Shown: positions 1 to 23,439, counted from the stretch's first letter. The stretch is 64,000 nucleotides of DNA from Bimastos eiseni (GCA_959347315.1 OY365807.1:58391494-58455493), one strand, 5' to 3'. Translations and numbers: made by a program. The notes: generated by a model not told the origin, from the sequence alone.

Positions 1-269
1 TGCGCAAACGCCGTCGGCATTCTTCCTCGCAGTGGCGGGGGTTAGTGGCACTGGGAAAAGCGTCGAGGAAAGGATCCGCGGCGGGCATTCCAGGACGAAG
101 GTTGGGGAAGGGTGGAAGAGGGGAAGAGAGCAACCTGGGCAATTGGCTTCTCGTCTTTCCCTCGGTCGGCTCTTCTACACGTTGTTACGTCGTTGGGAGG
201 CGCTCAGAGCGCCGACATAAGTGGAAGCGTTTACTACATGTAACTCGTTGTCTGCTTCTTTTGACCGCC

Positions 270-356
270 CGACGTCAGATGGCCGCAGTGACGTCACCGT
301 AACGCCCCCTCATCAGAAGAGTCTGTATAACCGCCTGTTGGAGTTTAAGTAGCGCC
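270..356 (+). promoter_or_regulatory. Candidate CRE/TATA promoter of the NR4A gene
   Basis: A perfect palindromic cAMP response element TGACGTCA lies at 289-296, with a near-match CGACGTCA at 270-277. A TATA-like TATAA at 326-330 follows at about 30 bp, and GC content here is higher than in the DNA downstream. This spacing is what an inducible core promoter looks like. CREB-driven promoters with paired CREs are known for vertebrate NR4A immediate-early genes. Assigning this promoter to the NR4A gene that starts coding several kb downstream is inference; no other plus-strand gene lies between. Confidence 0.45.
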
Positions 357-384
357 GCCATTCAGGGAACACGCAGCGTCGAAG
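357..384 (+). other. Candidate non-coding first exon
   Basis: If transcription starts about 27 bp after the TATA box, the transcript would begin near 357. It would reach a plausible donor (GAAG then GTAGAG) at 385. No ATG lies in this short stretch, so it would be 5' UTR. The start is not visible in sequence and is estimated from TATA spacing only. Confidence 0.3.
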
Positions 385-479
385 GTAGAGGTTATTATGT
401 CATCGTTATTGAGATGTCGTTATAGCTGACGGTAAGATCAGTAGTCGTGTTCGTAATATCGACTTTTTTAGTCTTTATA

Positions 480-660
480 ATGGACAGCATGTAACTATAA
501 GTTACAATGAATTACAATGAATTACTATGAGTCACAATGAGTTACACTGAGTAACAAGAGTGGCAACGAGTGACAACGCATAACACTTACAAACAACGAG
601 AAACAACGGGTAGCATTGAGCAACATCGGGTAACAACGAGTAGCAATGGCTATTTGCTAT
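480..660 (+). repeat. Degenerate GAGTTACAAT-type minisatellite
   Basis: About 180 bp made of diverged repeats of roughly 10-12 bp (variants of GAGTTACAAT, GAGTAACAAC, GAGTAGCAAT). There is no coding frame. It lies in the presumed first intron of the NR4A gene. Confidence 0.6.
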
Positions 661-3181
661 TACTGAAGTGCTTTGACAAGTATCGCACAGATATTTGTGT
701 TAGAATTAGTATTCAATAGTATTTGTGCTAACATTGCTCTGGCGCATTATTTGAATGCAATGTTTTCATCTCTATCCGCTTCCCTGTGTTGCACGCTGCT
801 TAATCTTCCTTTCTTTGCTTTAATCCTTCGGTCAATATTTCGCTCCGAATAATATGCGGATAGAGCGAAATATATATGGGGTTCAAATCACAAATTTTGC
901 GTCATGATTGCAAATCAACTGAATTATTTTTAGATTCAATCATGACGAAAAATATTAATTAATTTCCTAATGAAATTAATCTATTAATCGAAATGGTTGA
1001 AGGTGTGCCTAATCCGCCATCATCAACTTGTAGTAGAGGAAGAAATATTAAGTCCGCGGTAACGGATAAAACATCGTATAGGTAAACCGATTGACAACAA
1101 GCCTCAGAATATGTTTTATAGCTGATGATTGAATAGATAGGCGATATAGAATTAACATCATAGACAGCAGCAAGATAGAATATGAAGTGGAATAGAACAG
1201 AATGAAGTGGAATAGAGTTAAGTGGAATAGAGTAGAAGCATTAGAAATCAGACCGAGTAGACTTGAATTGAGTAGAACCCATTATTCAGAATAAATACTA
1301 AGTTAAGTTATGTGGTTGTTATGACCATATAAGAAGGTCGGGAGAGTTGAAGCATGGTCGATTGGTGTCTACAAAATGCAAAACAAATTTTACGATCAAT
1401 CTATGGGTCGTTAGAGTAATGCGAGGCAGGCAGATTCCAAAGGGAACACATCCTGCGAATATCAAAGGCTTTTACTTTCACAGGATGACATTCAAGATGT
1501 AGTCATTTGAATGACAAGCACCATTAAAATTGTGTAAACAGCCGAAGGAAAGGATGGGATAATGGAATATGAGGTAGGTGGGATAAAGATCGTAAGGTAT
1601 TGCCTATACGGTAAGGGACAGCGTTATAGTAGACAATTAATACAAACTACAGTAATGTAAAGGCGAGTAAAGTAATCTAAATCTTCTAAGTTTTCACTTT
1701 AATATTAGTCAGTTAAATTTATCAGTTAAAATTAGTCGGTAGACCAGAACAGAGCAAAGTTGGTTAGAAAATGAAGTAGAATTGAACGGAGTGGAATAGA
1801 ATATAATATAAAGGTGATCAGAACATAATAAATTAGGGTTAAATAGAATAAAATAGATTAGAATAGAACAATACGTCACTCAACTCATTAGCATAACAGT
1901 GGCTAATATAAAATATGAAAATTTATTAGCATTTCATAGACCTCTATGAGAGATATATATATAGAAGAAATGCGCTATAAAATGTGTTGCGCGTGCCTTG
2001 ATAACGAGGGTATATTTAGAAATCAGCCTCAGTATGAACCAAAACCGGCCGCTTCTCAACATGCGCTCTGAGATTTTACCGATTATAAAAAGCGGGCATC
2101 GAGGCATTTTCTTAAATTAGGTCGCAACCGACCGACTTGCATTATGTAGCCTAAACGCCACGTCTTATATAGGAAAGCGTCGTGCCGTTAATAGGAGCTA
2201 AACTGACGCAATATGAATGGTAGGATTTTCTTTGGATTTAAGCATTAACGTCGGAGAATTGAGAATATCGACTCAGTCGTCTGCTAATAGTATAGACGAT
2301 GAGTTTACAGGATTTTTGCGCTGGACATAACATTCTGTAATGTGTTATTCAAGCCTGCTTCCATTATATCTAGTTCTATTTAATTCCATCTGGTTCATTC
2401 CATTCAATTCCATCTGACTTAGTCCAATTTATTCCATTCCATTTTGTTCCATCTCATTCTAGTCACCTTTATTTCATGCCATTCTTTTCCATCTGATTTC
2501 AGTTCATTTCCTTCTATTTTATCTGGTTCTAGTCTATTTTATTTAATTCTATTCCATCTGGTAATAATTTGTCTCATTCCATTCCATGCCGCCGTGTTCC
2601 TGCCCACTCAATTCTATTTTGTTCTATTCCATCTGCTTCAATTCTATTTTATTCAACGTCCATTATTCTATTCCATTTGCTTCTAGTCCATTATCCAATG
2701 TCACTTATTCTATCGAAATCTATTTTTTTTCTTCAAATCTACTTCGTTTATCTCGAATTCAATCCATCCTATAATGTTTCATTCGATTGTGGTCTTTCAT
2801 TCTATTCTATTCGAATCAATTCCATTCTTATCTACTTTATTCTAATGAATTCGTTTTGAGTTTATTATGTTATTTTACTTTTCTCTGAGGAACCTTGGAT
2901 CCCTCAGGGACTTGAACATTATTGATGATTGTTATTATTATTACCAGAGTAATTGCCTCGTTCTTCTTGGCGCCCTCTGAAGGAGTTATTCAGGCGCCCC
3001 TTTCAAAATGAGAAATTGGAATTTTTTAATTGATTGTAAGTACACAAAAACACATCCAGACTCCATAAAGAAAATTAGAAATTTGTACAAAAAACACAGG
3101 CAAGAATACAAAATAGCTTTAATTAATTTCGTTTTACTTCTTACTTATACGAGTGGTTGTTACATCTTTTTGAACGGACAG
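661..3181. other. Presumed NR4A intron 1, AT-rich, GAATG-type satellite tracts
   Basis: No gene is recognised. Plus-strand GGAATAGAA-like tracts occur near 1175-1285 and 1780-1880. The complementary form (ATTCCATCTG, TTCTATTCCA) fills 2340-2860. The open frames over 2444-2859 are translations of this simple repeat and are not credible genes. An exon carrying the NR4A start codon should lie in or before this interval but I could not identify it. Confidence 0.5.
2340..2860 (-). repeat. Satellite-like (TTCCATTCTA)n tract
   Basis: About 520 bp built from TTCCA, TTCTA and ATCTG words with a loose 10-15 bp period. Read on the minus strand it is GAATGGAATAGAA-like, the same family seen on the plus strand at 1175-1285, 1780-1880, 3968-4290 and 5310-5430. 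Confidence 0.65.
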
Positions 3182-14570
<11,389 letters not shown>

Positions 14571-16560
14571 CGCACCCCTTCCGCTTCTCTCCCGAGGCGT
14601 CTTCTCAGATGCTCCCTCCGTCAGCCACGCCGATCCGAAGCACCCTCCGTCGTGACGAGGAACAGCGATGCGTATGCAAAGAAGTGTAAGTAAATGAATA
14701 CGCGAATTATACCGGTGTTTCGACAGTCGCTCGGTAATCTTACAGATGAGGTGACTCTATGCAGTCTACTGGTCACCAAAAAAGAACCGAATTTTTCACG
14801 GCTGCCATTTCAGGAGTTCTGTTGGGAATCGAACGTGTGCGCAGTGCGAAATCACAAAAATGGCGGCTGTGTCAACCGAAACTGAGGCGCGAGCGTCGAC
14901 CCAGACTTGAATGAAAATAGAAGACAGCGACTTGAAGTTGAAGCTACCCGATGGCATCTCTTATAACTGTTGCGTTGCCTGGTGTTACAATTCGCGATGT
15001 CGATTGCAGCACGATTGCCTCGAGGTGGACTTGTGATGTTTGAAAATGGTTGTTCATCTGCTACGGGCATTAACTTGAAGGCAAGAATGAGTCGAATTGT
15101 GGAATTTAGCTCTCGAAATCCGGAGAATCTGATGCGCTTGAAATTCTCCCGACAACCAATTGGTTGGAATCAATCAAATTAATTTGCATATCGGTAAAAA
15201 CACTTATTAATGGTAACGTGCGAGTCATTCTAGTCAGGTAGAGAAAGGAAATTATGGCCAAAGTGACGACGTTTAACAAGTGTTCAACAACTTCAACAAT
15301 TAGACCCGTATTAATGAAATTGTTAATCAATGAATGAGAGTTGTGAGGTGTTTTATATACTGTCACTGTGCGCATCTATTTGCCAAAAATACCTTGGCGG
15401 AAAATACTGCAGATATTGGCTAATGTTCTTTTCCTTAAAATTAATGTATTGCTTAACCCTTTCACGACGTACGTGTACGGAAATGCATGGGAATACCTAT
15501 GCAGTTCGTCATTAAGGTAGGCCTATGAAGATCATTTGAACATTTTTGGTCTCAAGAGTTCTTCAACTTTTCCCAGTGATCTGTTTCGGTTTAAACAATG
15601 CAAACCTGAGACCTGTCATCACAAAGACTTTACATAATACATGCACCTCATGCGGAGCTATGCTCAATTTTTTATTATTGGTCTTATAATTATTATTTAC
15701 AATCCAAATTTGCAACTGCTATTGAAACTCCTACTAGTGTTGGTATTAGTAGTAGTAGTAGTAGTAGCATCACCATCGTCATGAATGAGTAACAATAATA
15801 ATGAGTCGTGTGATTGACTAAATCATTGTTTCACGGATGCTTTCTCTTAATATCTTGCCTAGCCATTGTCGTCCTCACCATTATTATCTCTATCGTAAAC
15901 TGCGCGGCACAGTGATAACTTTTCGGTGTATGAAAAGTTGTTTGAAATTCACATGAAAATTTCTGATTATTAAGCATTAAGCATTAAGAAATGGAATTGG
16001 CTTGCTCGTTGCGTATAGTTGCAATTGTTCTTCTTAGACAGACATGGATTATCATCTTTCAAACACAACAATTTCTGTTTAGAGCTCGGCCAATGCTACG
16101 TTGATCGGTCACGGAAGTCTCGCTTATTACCTTCCGCTCTGTGATCTCTGTGATCTGTTAGTTTCTCTTGTTTTTATTGTTTTCTCACAGGTGCGCCAAT
16201 CTTGGTATCCTACTATATTCTTAGACTTTGCACTGCAGTGTGACCATGTTAAATCCTCGTTTTTGGACCAAAGCAGTCGTTTGATGCTCTACAAAAAAAA
16301 TTCTGTAGAGGAATAGATGCTCGTTCCAGAAAAGTAAAGTTGGTTGTCGTGGGAATATGTAAAATATAATCAAAGGTGAACTACCTGACTGTCCTAAGAA
16401 ATTTAATTTATATTTATTGTGTACTCTACTGATGATGTTATTTTCATATTGAAGTCGTCTCATTAATTTATACTAAAATATTAAATGTAACCGTATACAT
16501 TGTGCATATTATATTTAAATTATACATAATTTATATATATATATATAATCATTTTTTAAA
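14571..16560 (+). other. Likely NR4A 3' UTR, AU-rich
   Basis: No coding sequence recognised. ATTTA-type AU-rich elements cluster at 16400-16420 and 16445-16575, and a variant poly(A) signal ATTAAA is at 16480-16485. AU-rich 3' UTRs are typical of immediate-early mRNAs. The true 3' end is not determined. An (AGT)n run is near 15748-15770. Confidence 0.4.
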
Positions 16561-18930
16561 GATGTCATATTTAATCGGATATTGAGATAGTGAGACGGTG
16601 ATACAACCTTCACCAGTTTTACAAGAGTCTAGTCGTCGCAGAAGAATTGAATATTCGTTCAATAGCGAACAGTCGCCGGCGTAACAACGTGTACACTCCC
16701 GGATCACTAGCGAATTATAGCTGCGTACTTATTTACCGATTTACTAAACTGACTGTGGCCTGGCACATTGTGGGCTTGCTCTAACTACGTGCCATGGTTG
16801 TGTGAGCGTGTGTGATTCGTGTTTTTTTAGCTATTTAATGTAGATAATATGTAGTCGTTTTCTTTTTTTCTTTTTCGAATTGCTGACTGATACCGCCATA
16901 TTGTTTTTATTTTGATATCGTGATCCAGTGAATGCCGTGTATTTTATGCCGTGTGGTAGTCGAGCTTTCGTCATACTAGTCTAAGCGTTTTATCATGATA
17001 GTGGCGAGTTTACTGTTCTATTTTGCTTGCAGTGTATTTAAACTGATTATTTCCGACGACAGTTGAATATAATTATATATACTCCACAATTTGTTTGATG
17101 TTGTGATCGATTTTTTGACTATCTAATTGTCGCGATTCTCGTCCCATTAGGTTCTATCCTTTGAGTCTTGTGGAGTCGTCTTCTGTGCGCTTACGATGTT
17201 GCTCTTAAAGGAAAAGCGTGTTATTTTTGATTGCAAGCGGTTTTTGATTGTTGATTAGGTTGTGAATATTTTATTGATAGATCAGAGATGTGATCATATA
17301 TAGCAAGCACACTGTGTTCAACGGTTCCACTTTATCACGAGCTTGTCGTTTTTAAATCATACCATAAACGTTTGCATTTAATACTTGAATATAGGATACC
17401 ATTCAATCTCAAACCCACAGAATCATATGCGCAGAGGGTAATGTTGAGATTGACTGCTATAATTCTCACGGCATATACGCGTGAATTCCTTAAAGGACAG
17501 ATATGAAGAATATACCATGTAGGATTGTACGTCCCTTATTTGCTCCATTTGGGTACGCTCTAAATAAGAGAGTTTATACATGAATTGAGTGAGCGTGGGT
17601 ACTGTAAATAATTGGTAAAATTCCATGGGTAGAAGAGAAATCTGGTTCAACAATCCTGCTCTGCTTGCCAGTTCAATTATGGTGAGTAGGCTACACCGTC
17701 AGTCGGAAGATGAAACGGTGAAAGAGAGGACTAAATGGCCAAACCCCCTCGTATACCGGGGCTAAGAAAATGAAGTCGCTGACACTGCATACTCATCATG
17801 GCTGCCTTGTGGATGCCTTAAGTGACTGTTCTTCTTAGAATTTTACAGATTCATAACAGATGAAAACGCAAATCCGGTCTGTATGGTAGGCTATTACGGG
17901 TAATAAACGAAATGGTCTTGAATAAAAAAATAATGTGAAGTTAAGATCATAATCAATCCTTCTGCAAAACTAGATTTAAGCAAACAGTATATAGGCCTAT
18001 ACCATCAATGATCTTAAACCGATATCGTTCAAATTGTCAAATACAAATCAGGTACTTAATTACTTAATTACGAGCTCACTGAATATTGATCTCGTTTCCG
18101 TAAGTTTCACGAGTCGTGTTGGACAGAAAAATCTAGTCGTATTCGTTATCTCCCAACTTTTAAATCACAACTCAAAAACCAAATGCAGTGCACCAGCTTA
18201 TTCACGAGCGCTGCTTAAACCTCATCCATCGATTACCAGACATCCTCAGTTAAATCAAAGAGCGAATCGGAGAGGGAATGTTCTTCCAAGGCAAAGTGCC
18301 AACAGACGCTTAAGTGCATATGTATTGAGCAGATGCCGTCCGAGTCCGAGGTACCAAAAGATCATATCGGTCTAAAGAACGAATTGGACGACGATAGGCA
18401 GCCGAAGAGGATGACGAATAAGGGCACAACATAGCGAGCGTGGAGCCTGACCCAAAAGTGCTCTGGAAGTAAAAAACAGAGCCTCGAATCGAATGCGAGC
18501 TATTGTGTGACTGTCATGGCTAAGCCCTGGCTTAGAAATGGCTGGCCGTAACGACCGAAATAGTGATCGTAGTTGCAAATTTATGTAAGGCCAGTGGCAG
18601 GAGTAACTCACCATCCAAAGCGATGAGTATCTTTAACTTATGTATACGTGGTCTTCGAAATAACTGCCGTTTTTTGGACAGTTTCACATTTTACAGACCA
18701 TGGGGCTAATAACTGACTATTCTATCCATTACAGGTAGTTGAGTCACATGTCTCTACTCTGTACCAGTTGCCTATAGACTAACCACATCGCAAGTAACTT
18801 TCTAAGCTAGATATCAACCGTCACTTTTTAAAAATTGAGGCTTACAATCTTCCGCTTTTTGTCTATCTCTGTCGTCCATTGGTAGCCTACCGGGTTTCGC
18901 TTAAAGCGAAATAGACTGGATGAAAGGCTC
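16561..18930. other. Intergenic, no gene recognised
   Basis: Ordinary AT-rich DNA. A segment at 17740-17815 containing GGGGCTAAGAAAATGAAGTC recurs at 45505-45580 and is probably a dispersed repeat. Open frames of 70-110 codons here show no recognisable domain and no supportive exon context. Confidence 0.4.
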
Positions 18931-19221
18931 CAGAGGTGTGACAGGGTTTTGAAAAGTGGGGAGCATGATTTTAAAAATATTGCGCGAAGCGCCAAAAAAT
19001 TTTTTCCCCTTCCACTTTTTGAATTTTGACCCCCCAGAAATTTGAAAAATGGGGGGCACAAATTATCTTAACAAAAGTATTATTAAAAATCCATTGGATA
19101 AGCATAAAAAAGAACCGATTTGGGGGCACATGGGGGCATTGAGCACTAAAACTGGGGGGGCTTTGCCCCCGAAGTTTCTAAACTGGGGGGCCGGTGCCCC
19201 TGCCCCCTTGTTACACCCCTG
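18931..19221. mobile_element. hAT-like MITE (CAGAGGTGTGACA ends)
   Basis: 291 bp with ends CAGAGGTGTGACAGGG and, inverted, CAGGGGTGTAACAAGG. It is flanked by a perfect 8-bp duplication AAAGGCTC (18923-18930 and 19222-19229). The interior is G-rich near the ends (GGGGGGCACA, GGGGGCTTTGCCCCC) and has no frame of note. CAG-starting ends with 8-bp duplications indicate the hAT superfamily. Confidence 0.8.
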
Positions 19222-19511
19222 AAAGGCTCTATATGCCTACACATGGGTGGAAACCTTGTAAAAGTGGGCAAACCTGGTTTGATCCTGGAGCATATGTTGA
19301 TGGGAGATTGGCAATGTAGAAGAAATCGAATATTTGCGAAATTCAGTCGTCATTTTGCAATGTATAGTCCTACATTGAATATACTCGATATAATGAAGAA
19401 ATTAGATCAGACTCTACTTATTGGAGTATTCTATAGTGACAATATAACAAAGAATGTCAAGAGAATAGTTTCACGTTGTTTTTCTGAATCTAGTCGAACT
19501 ATTTTTACATA

Positions 19512-19590
19512 GACCTGAAGCATGGCGACCCACATGACAAGACGCCGCAACCCACTTTTGGGTTGTGACCCATAGTTTGGGAAACAGTTG
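19512..19590 (-). mobile_element. Solo end of a hAT-like element
   Basis: On the minus strand this reads TTTCCCAAACTATGGGTCAC, then AACCCAAAAGTGGGTTGC. This is a common motif at hAT transposon ends in animals. No partner end is evident nearby, so it looks like a truncated remnant. Confidence 0.4.
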
Positions 19591-20357
19591 ATTGGACCAC
19601 GAGACATCTATCGATCTTTTGCCGCGTGAAAGGATCACACACAATCGGCAGAACTAAGATAGGCCTACGACCAAACAGGGGGTTAGACAGGCAGACAGTC
19701 AGACGACGACAGTAGATCGTACCTAGATCTGGAGCAGCGAGCGAGGTTAAGGGTTAGTTTGATAAGGAGTTAGGATATATTTTTGTTGAATTATAGAAAG
19801 GGCCTTTTATGTGTTGAGTGCAAGAACAAAAGTTGGAGTTTTGCTGCAAAGAGTACGTAGTTATATTTTAACGACACTGCGTGATAGCAAAGACCATTAA
19901 CGTCGCCCTTCTCCTTTTTCCGGACTTGGGACAGACACTGCCAGAGTGCAAGCAGTGGCTTAGTTAGGCCTACCGCTGAAGAATGTAGACACCGATTATA
20001 TCTTAAGCAGAGGAATCAGGCGAACCTTTGAGGTTTCACTGTTGTGAACCGACAAGTGCCACGCAGAATAGAAGATATAAATTATGATGCAAAAATCCCT
20101 CTGATTGATGCTAAGAAGAGCAATGAACTCGACTAATGAGCGAGGACAGTGAAGCTAATTTATTCGTCCCATCACCGCAAAATGGATGTCGTAAGAAGCC
20201 TCTTGGTAGTCGTGGTTTTATTCGCTAAACGGCGGGCTTACCTCTGCAGCTTCCCAAACCATTCGCTAGGTGGCGATGCCGTAAGGTGACAGATGCACAC
20301 CTGTGTTTACAGGTAGTACAGCGATAAAGGAGGGCATGAAAACACAAGAGGAGGAAA

Positions 20358-23207
20358 ATGGCAACGGAAAATGTTTTCCTTATACTTCTGATGTTTATCT
20401 CTACAGGTAGAATTCTGCTTTCACCTAAATTTAATTCGATTAGCTTTCGTTGATCAGATTCTCTCAGAAGTTTTGTTGAAGTTTTTTGGTACGACTGCGG
20501 TTTGATTGTGAATGCTATCAAGTGCTTAAGAAGAACTCGCATCAGAATTTTCGTTAAGATTCTTTTCCTAAGGTCGTTGCTTTACCCACTATCGTGCCTT
20601 GAAATAGGCGGAATATTCTTAGAAAATGTGTTTCGTAGTTTGAAAGGAACGCAATTAGTTTATTGAACGGTATCTTCGCTAAGACGGGATTAGATAGGCT
20701 TGCTTAGCGCTTTCAGCAATCGAGTAGCAGTAGATGTGGGTAAAATGCGGATTGAATCATGCGGATTAATGGGTAAAATGCGGATGATTGATGGTGCGGA
20801 TTAAATGACGTGTTTATTGGTTAATAGAACTATGGAGTATTGACTAAATTTGTTACACTCATTAGTAGCAGTACTACACCAGAACTAGTAATGGTATTAG
20901 CAGTGGTGGTGATAGACTTTAGAATTAAAACTGATAGAAACTGCTTTAGGACTGTAAATATTCGATGGTTATTTTTGTAGCCCTAGCGCTGGAGTGCTAT
21001 TCGTGCAGCAACCAAGACGGCAACAAGGATAAGTGCGTTAAGACATCGAAACAGTGCGAACAGAACCAAGACGCCTGCACTTCGTACATCCGATGGGCAA
21101 GCAAGTGCAATCCGTTTATGCTACGTTCTAATCTATCATTATCTATTATAATATAATCTTATGTTCTGATCTATTATATTCTAATTAATTCTTTAATTCG
21201 TTCAGTCATCAATTGATTCTTTCATTCATTCTTTCACTATCTGTTAACGTGAATCTGTTGGTTGGTTCCACAGTTGTGTTTGGACCAACCATTGGTAACT
21301 CACTGTTTTGATAATATAACTGTTCTAACACTTGTTGAAATTGCATATAACATAATGTTGGCAAGCGCCGAAAGCAGATTAGATTCCTATTTCAAGTTTC
21401 ATTGATTAATTATTGATTCACTGTGTAATTAATTCAGTAATCAGTTTGATCATTCATCAATTCATATTTATCATGACTATGGCACCCCATGCACACATAC
21501 TTATGATTCGAATTGCAACAGACATTGATTGTAGCCTGTTTCTGAATGTGCAGTTCCGCCTTACTGGACACCGCGAGGTAACCGCATCTACTTCCTGTCA
21601 AAGGATTGTGACACTCAGGTGAACTGCGCCAAGCGACAGGCAGCGTTAAAGCAGTCGTGTGTTCGCGACTGGTACCTCGACTGGGCATGTATCGAGTGTT
21701 GTTCGGGAGATCTGTGCAACTACTATGCAACGGTATGTTGTTGTTTCATCGATAGGGATGTTAGGGGCAGCGGTTGTACTGTGTGGTTTCGGGATTTTTA
21801 ATCTGATAATTTCTGCCATTTATGGGGTTTGGTAGCCTTGTGACGCACAGAGTATGGGTTTGAAACTTCTCCTCTGAGATGATTAATTTAGACACCTTTA
21901 AAACGGTCTGCTGATGCTATATATAGGCTGCCAATTGTAACATAAAGAGCAGTAAGTGCTGTAATATGCCAAGCAAATTTCTGTCTACTGCAACGGCCTT
22001 TGTTGTCAAAAGCTGTTGTTAAACCCTGGATCCATCCATCTGCTGCCAATTGCAATTGAATCCATACACTGAGCAAATCAGTTGTGCTCAATTGCATTTA
22101 CACCATCTGTGCCCTTGCAAACTAATCATATTATAATAATAACTAAGAATTTGTCGATTTGTAATAGTAACTTAGATTCTATTGTATCATAATAGTAAGT
22201 TACTAGAGCTGTACCGATTAATCGCCCGGCCGATTCATCGGGCTTATTGTCAGACATATCAGGTTTCGGCAATGATATTCGGCACCGATGTTAAAAATTA
22301 CATTTATTTATTTTATAGTATTATTTTCAGTCTTTTCAGCCAGCCCAAGGGCAGAGATTGTATGGCTACTTCAGACCACCAAGTAGGCTTTGAGCTTGTA
22401 TAAACCGTGGTAACAACATTCCAAAGCTATAGCTGTGGTGCAGAGTGAGTCACAGTACCTGCTTAATTACCCTGGGCAGCTATTTCGTCCCTGCTGGCTG
22501 CCCACCGGACACCACCACTGGCGCTCTATTTCAGGCCAAAGTGGCATTTCATAAGGGCGGCTTGTCTGGGGAGGGAATGACGTGTTCGATAGAAGAAGAA
22601 GGTGATTGTATGTCTGAATTTGCTACCAGAGACGTTCCCGTCATAATAGTTCAATGTTTGGGGAAATAGCATTCAACTTGTGCATGGTGCTACAGAGACC
22701 CTTTTCCATGTGTATCCATACCATTATATCTGGTTCGCCTGGCATAAAGTTTACCTAACTGATACTAGACGCTGTCATACCAACATCTTCTGTTGTGCAG
22801 AAGGAGTCATGGTACATCTTTGGAAAACACAATTAAATAATCGGTATCGGCAAATGAAATAACTGGCAATAATCGGATAAAAGTGATATCGGTACAGCTA
22901 TTATAGTAACTTAGATTTTATTGATTTATAATAGTAACTAAGATATTGATGATTTATAGTAATAACTGAAATTGTTCAATCTGTAATAATAACCAAAATT
23001 TTTCAATTTAAGATTTATCGATTTGTAATAATAACAAAGATTTTTTCGATTTATAATAATAACTGTAACAATATTGATATTTTGTCTATATATAATAACA
23101 GCAAGGGTCCATCTATGTTTTAGCTTGGATCGCAACGGATATCGATCAGCGTTTTGACAACGTTGCTCGCTTCGCTTGGCGCTATAGTCATCGTGTGGTT
23201 TGTCTAG
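20358..23207 (+). CDS. GPI-anchored Ly6/uPAR three-finger protein (4 exons)
   Basis: Exons 20358-20406, 20981-about 21124, 21554-21732 and 23124-23207 encode about 151 residues. The signal peptide is MATENVFLILLMFISTALAL. The mature start ECYSCSNQDGNKDKC has the CxxC opening of Ly6/uPAR folds. The domain closes with WACIECCSGDLCNYY, the diagnostic CCxxDLCN. The final exon encodes LGSQRISISVLTTLLASLGA then IVIVWFV and stop, a hydrophobic GPI-attachment signal. The product would sit on the outer plasma membrane. Junctions 1-2 and 3-4 agree in phase. The exon 2 donor is uncertain: the only phase-compatible GT (at 21125) is weak. Invertebrate Ly6 proteins act in septate junctions, sleep and channel modulation, but the specific role here is unknown. 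Confidence 0.85.
20981..21124 (+). CDS. Ly6/uPAR exon 2 (first cysteine loop)
   Basis: After TTTTTGTAG it encodes the mature N-terminus ECYSCSNQDGNKDKCVKTSK, then QCEQNQDACTSYIRWASKC. The exact 3' end is uncertain. A weak GTTCTA donor at 21125 keeps the frame into exon 3, and a GC donor a few codons earlier is an alternative. Confidence 0.75.
21554..21732 (+). CDS. Ly6/uPAR exon 3 (second half of domain)
   Basis: Encodes PPYWTPRGNRIYFLSKDCDT, then QVNCAKRQAALKQSCVRDWY and LDWACIECCSGDLCNYYAT. It has nine bases of consensus around the donor ACG/GTATGTTG. Reading through the donor reaches a stop at 21798 without a GPI signal, so splicing to 23124 is favoured. Confidence 0.85.
22130..22203 (+). 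repeat. AATAGTAACTTAGATT minisatellite, left part
   Basis: Units of about 25 bp (TAATAGTAACTTAGATT). The array is interrupted by the hAT-like MITE at 22204 and resumes at 22901-23075 as ATAGTAACTTAGATTTTATT and variants. It lies in the Ly6 intron before the GPI exon. Confidence 0.65.
22204..22900 (+). mobile_element. hAT-like MITE, copy 2
   Basis: About 697 bp, same family and orientation as 11907-12636. It starts TAGAGCTGTACCGATTAATC and ends GATATCGGTACAGCT. Core segments shared with the other copies include TGCTTAATTACCCTGGGCA and GTCTGGGGAGGGAATG. The right terminus is degraded, and the flanking minisatellite hides any target duplication. Confidence 0.8.
22901..23075 (+). repeat. AATAGTAACTTAGATT minisatellite, right part
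   Basis: Continuation of the array at 22130-22203 on the other side of the MITE. Units are ATAATAACAAAGATTTTTTCG, ATAATAGTAACTAAGAT and similar. Confidence 0.65.
23124..23207 (+). CDS. Ly6/uPAR last exon (GPI-attachment signal)
   Basis: After ATGTTTTAG the phase-0 frame reads LGSQRISISVLTTLLASLGA, IVIVWFV, stop (TAG at 23205). A short polar stretch followed by a long uninterrupted hydrophobic tail at the very C-terminus is the GPI-anchor pattern. No other frame here gives such a tail. Confidence 0.8.
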   Translation, partial: LGSQRISISVLTTLLASLGAIVIVWFV

Positions 23208-23439
23208 GATGGCCATCTTACACGTCACATGTACATATACTTTGTCGCTGTGTGGCTCCGAAGTGAACTGAGACGGAGAGGAAAAACTGTACCGAGTCTA
23301 TCTCGTTGGAGTTGGATCTGATTATCACAGATTGTGTGTGCTGTTCTGTGGGCCTCGATCTGAGTGAACTTTGATCTGGAGATTATTTGTGTACTGTGTA
23401 GAGAGATTTTCGATTGTAGCTTATCGATAATCTAATCTA

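Noticed and set aside
14852..15182. Cysteine-containing fragment (YNCCVAWCYNSR-like) resembling a THAP start
   Set aside because: Too short, broken by stops, and lies in the presumed NR4A 3' UTR with no further zinc-finger residues.
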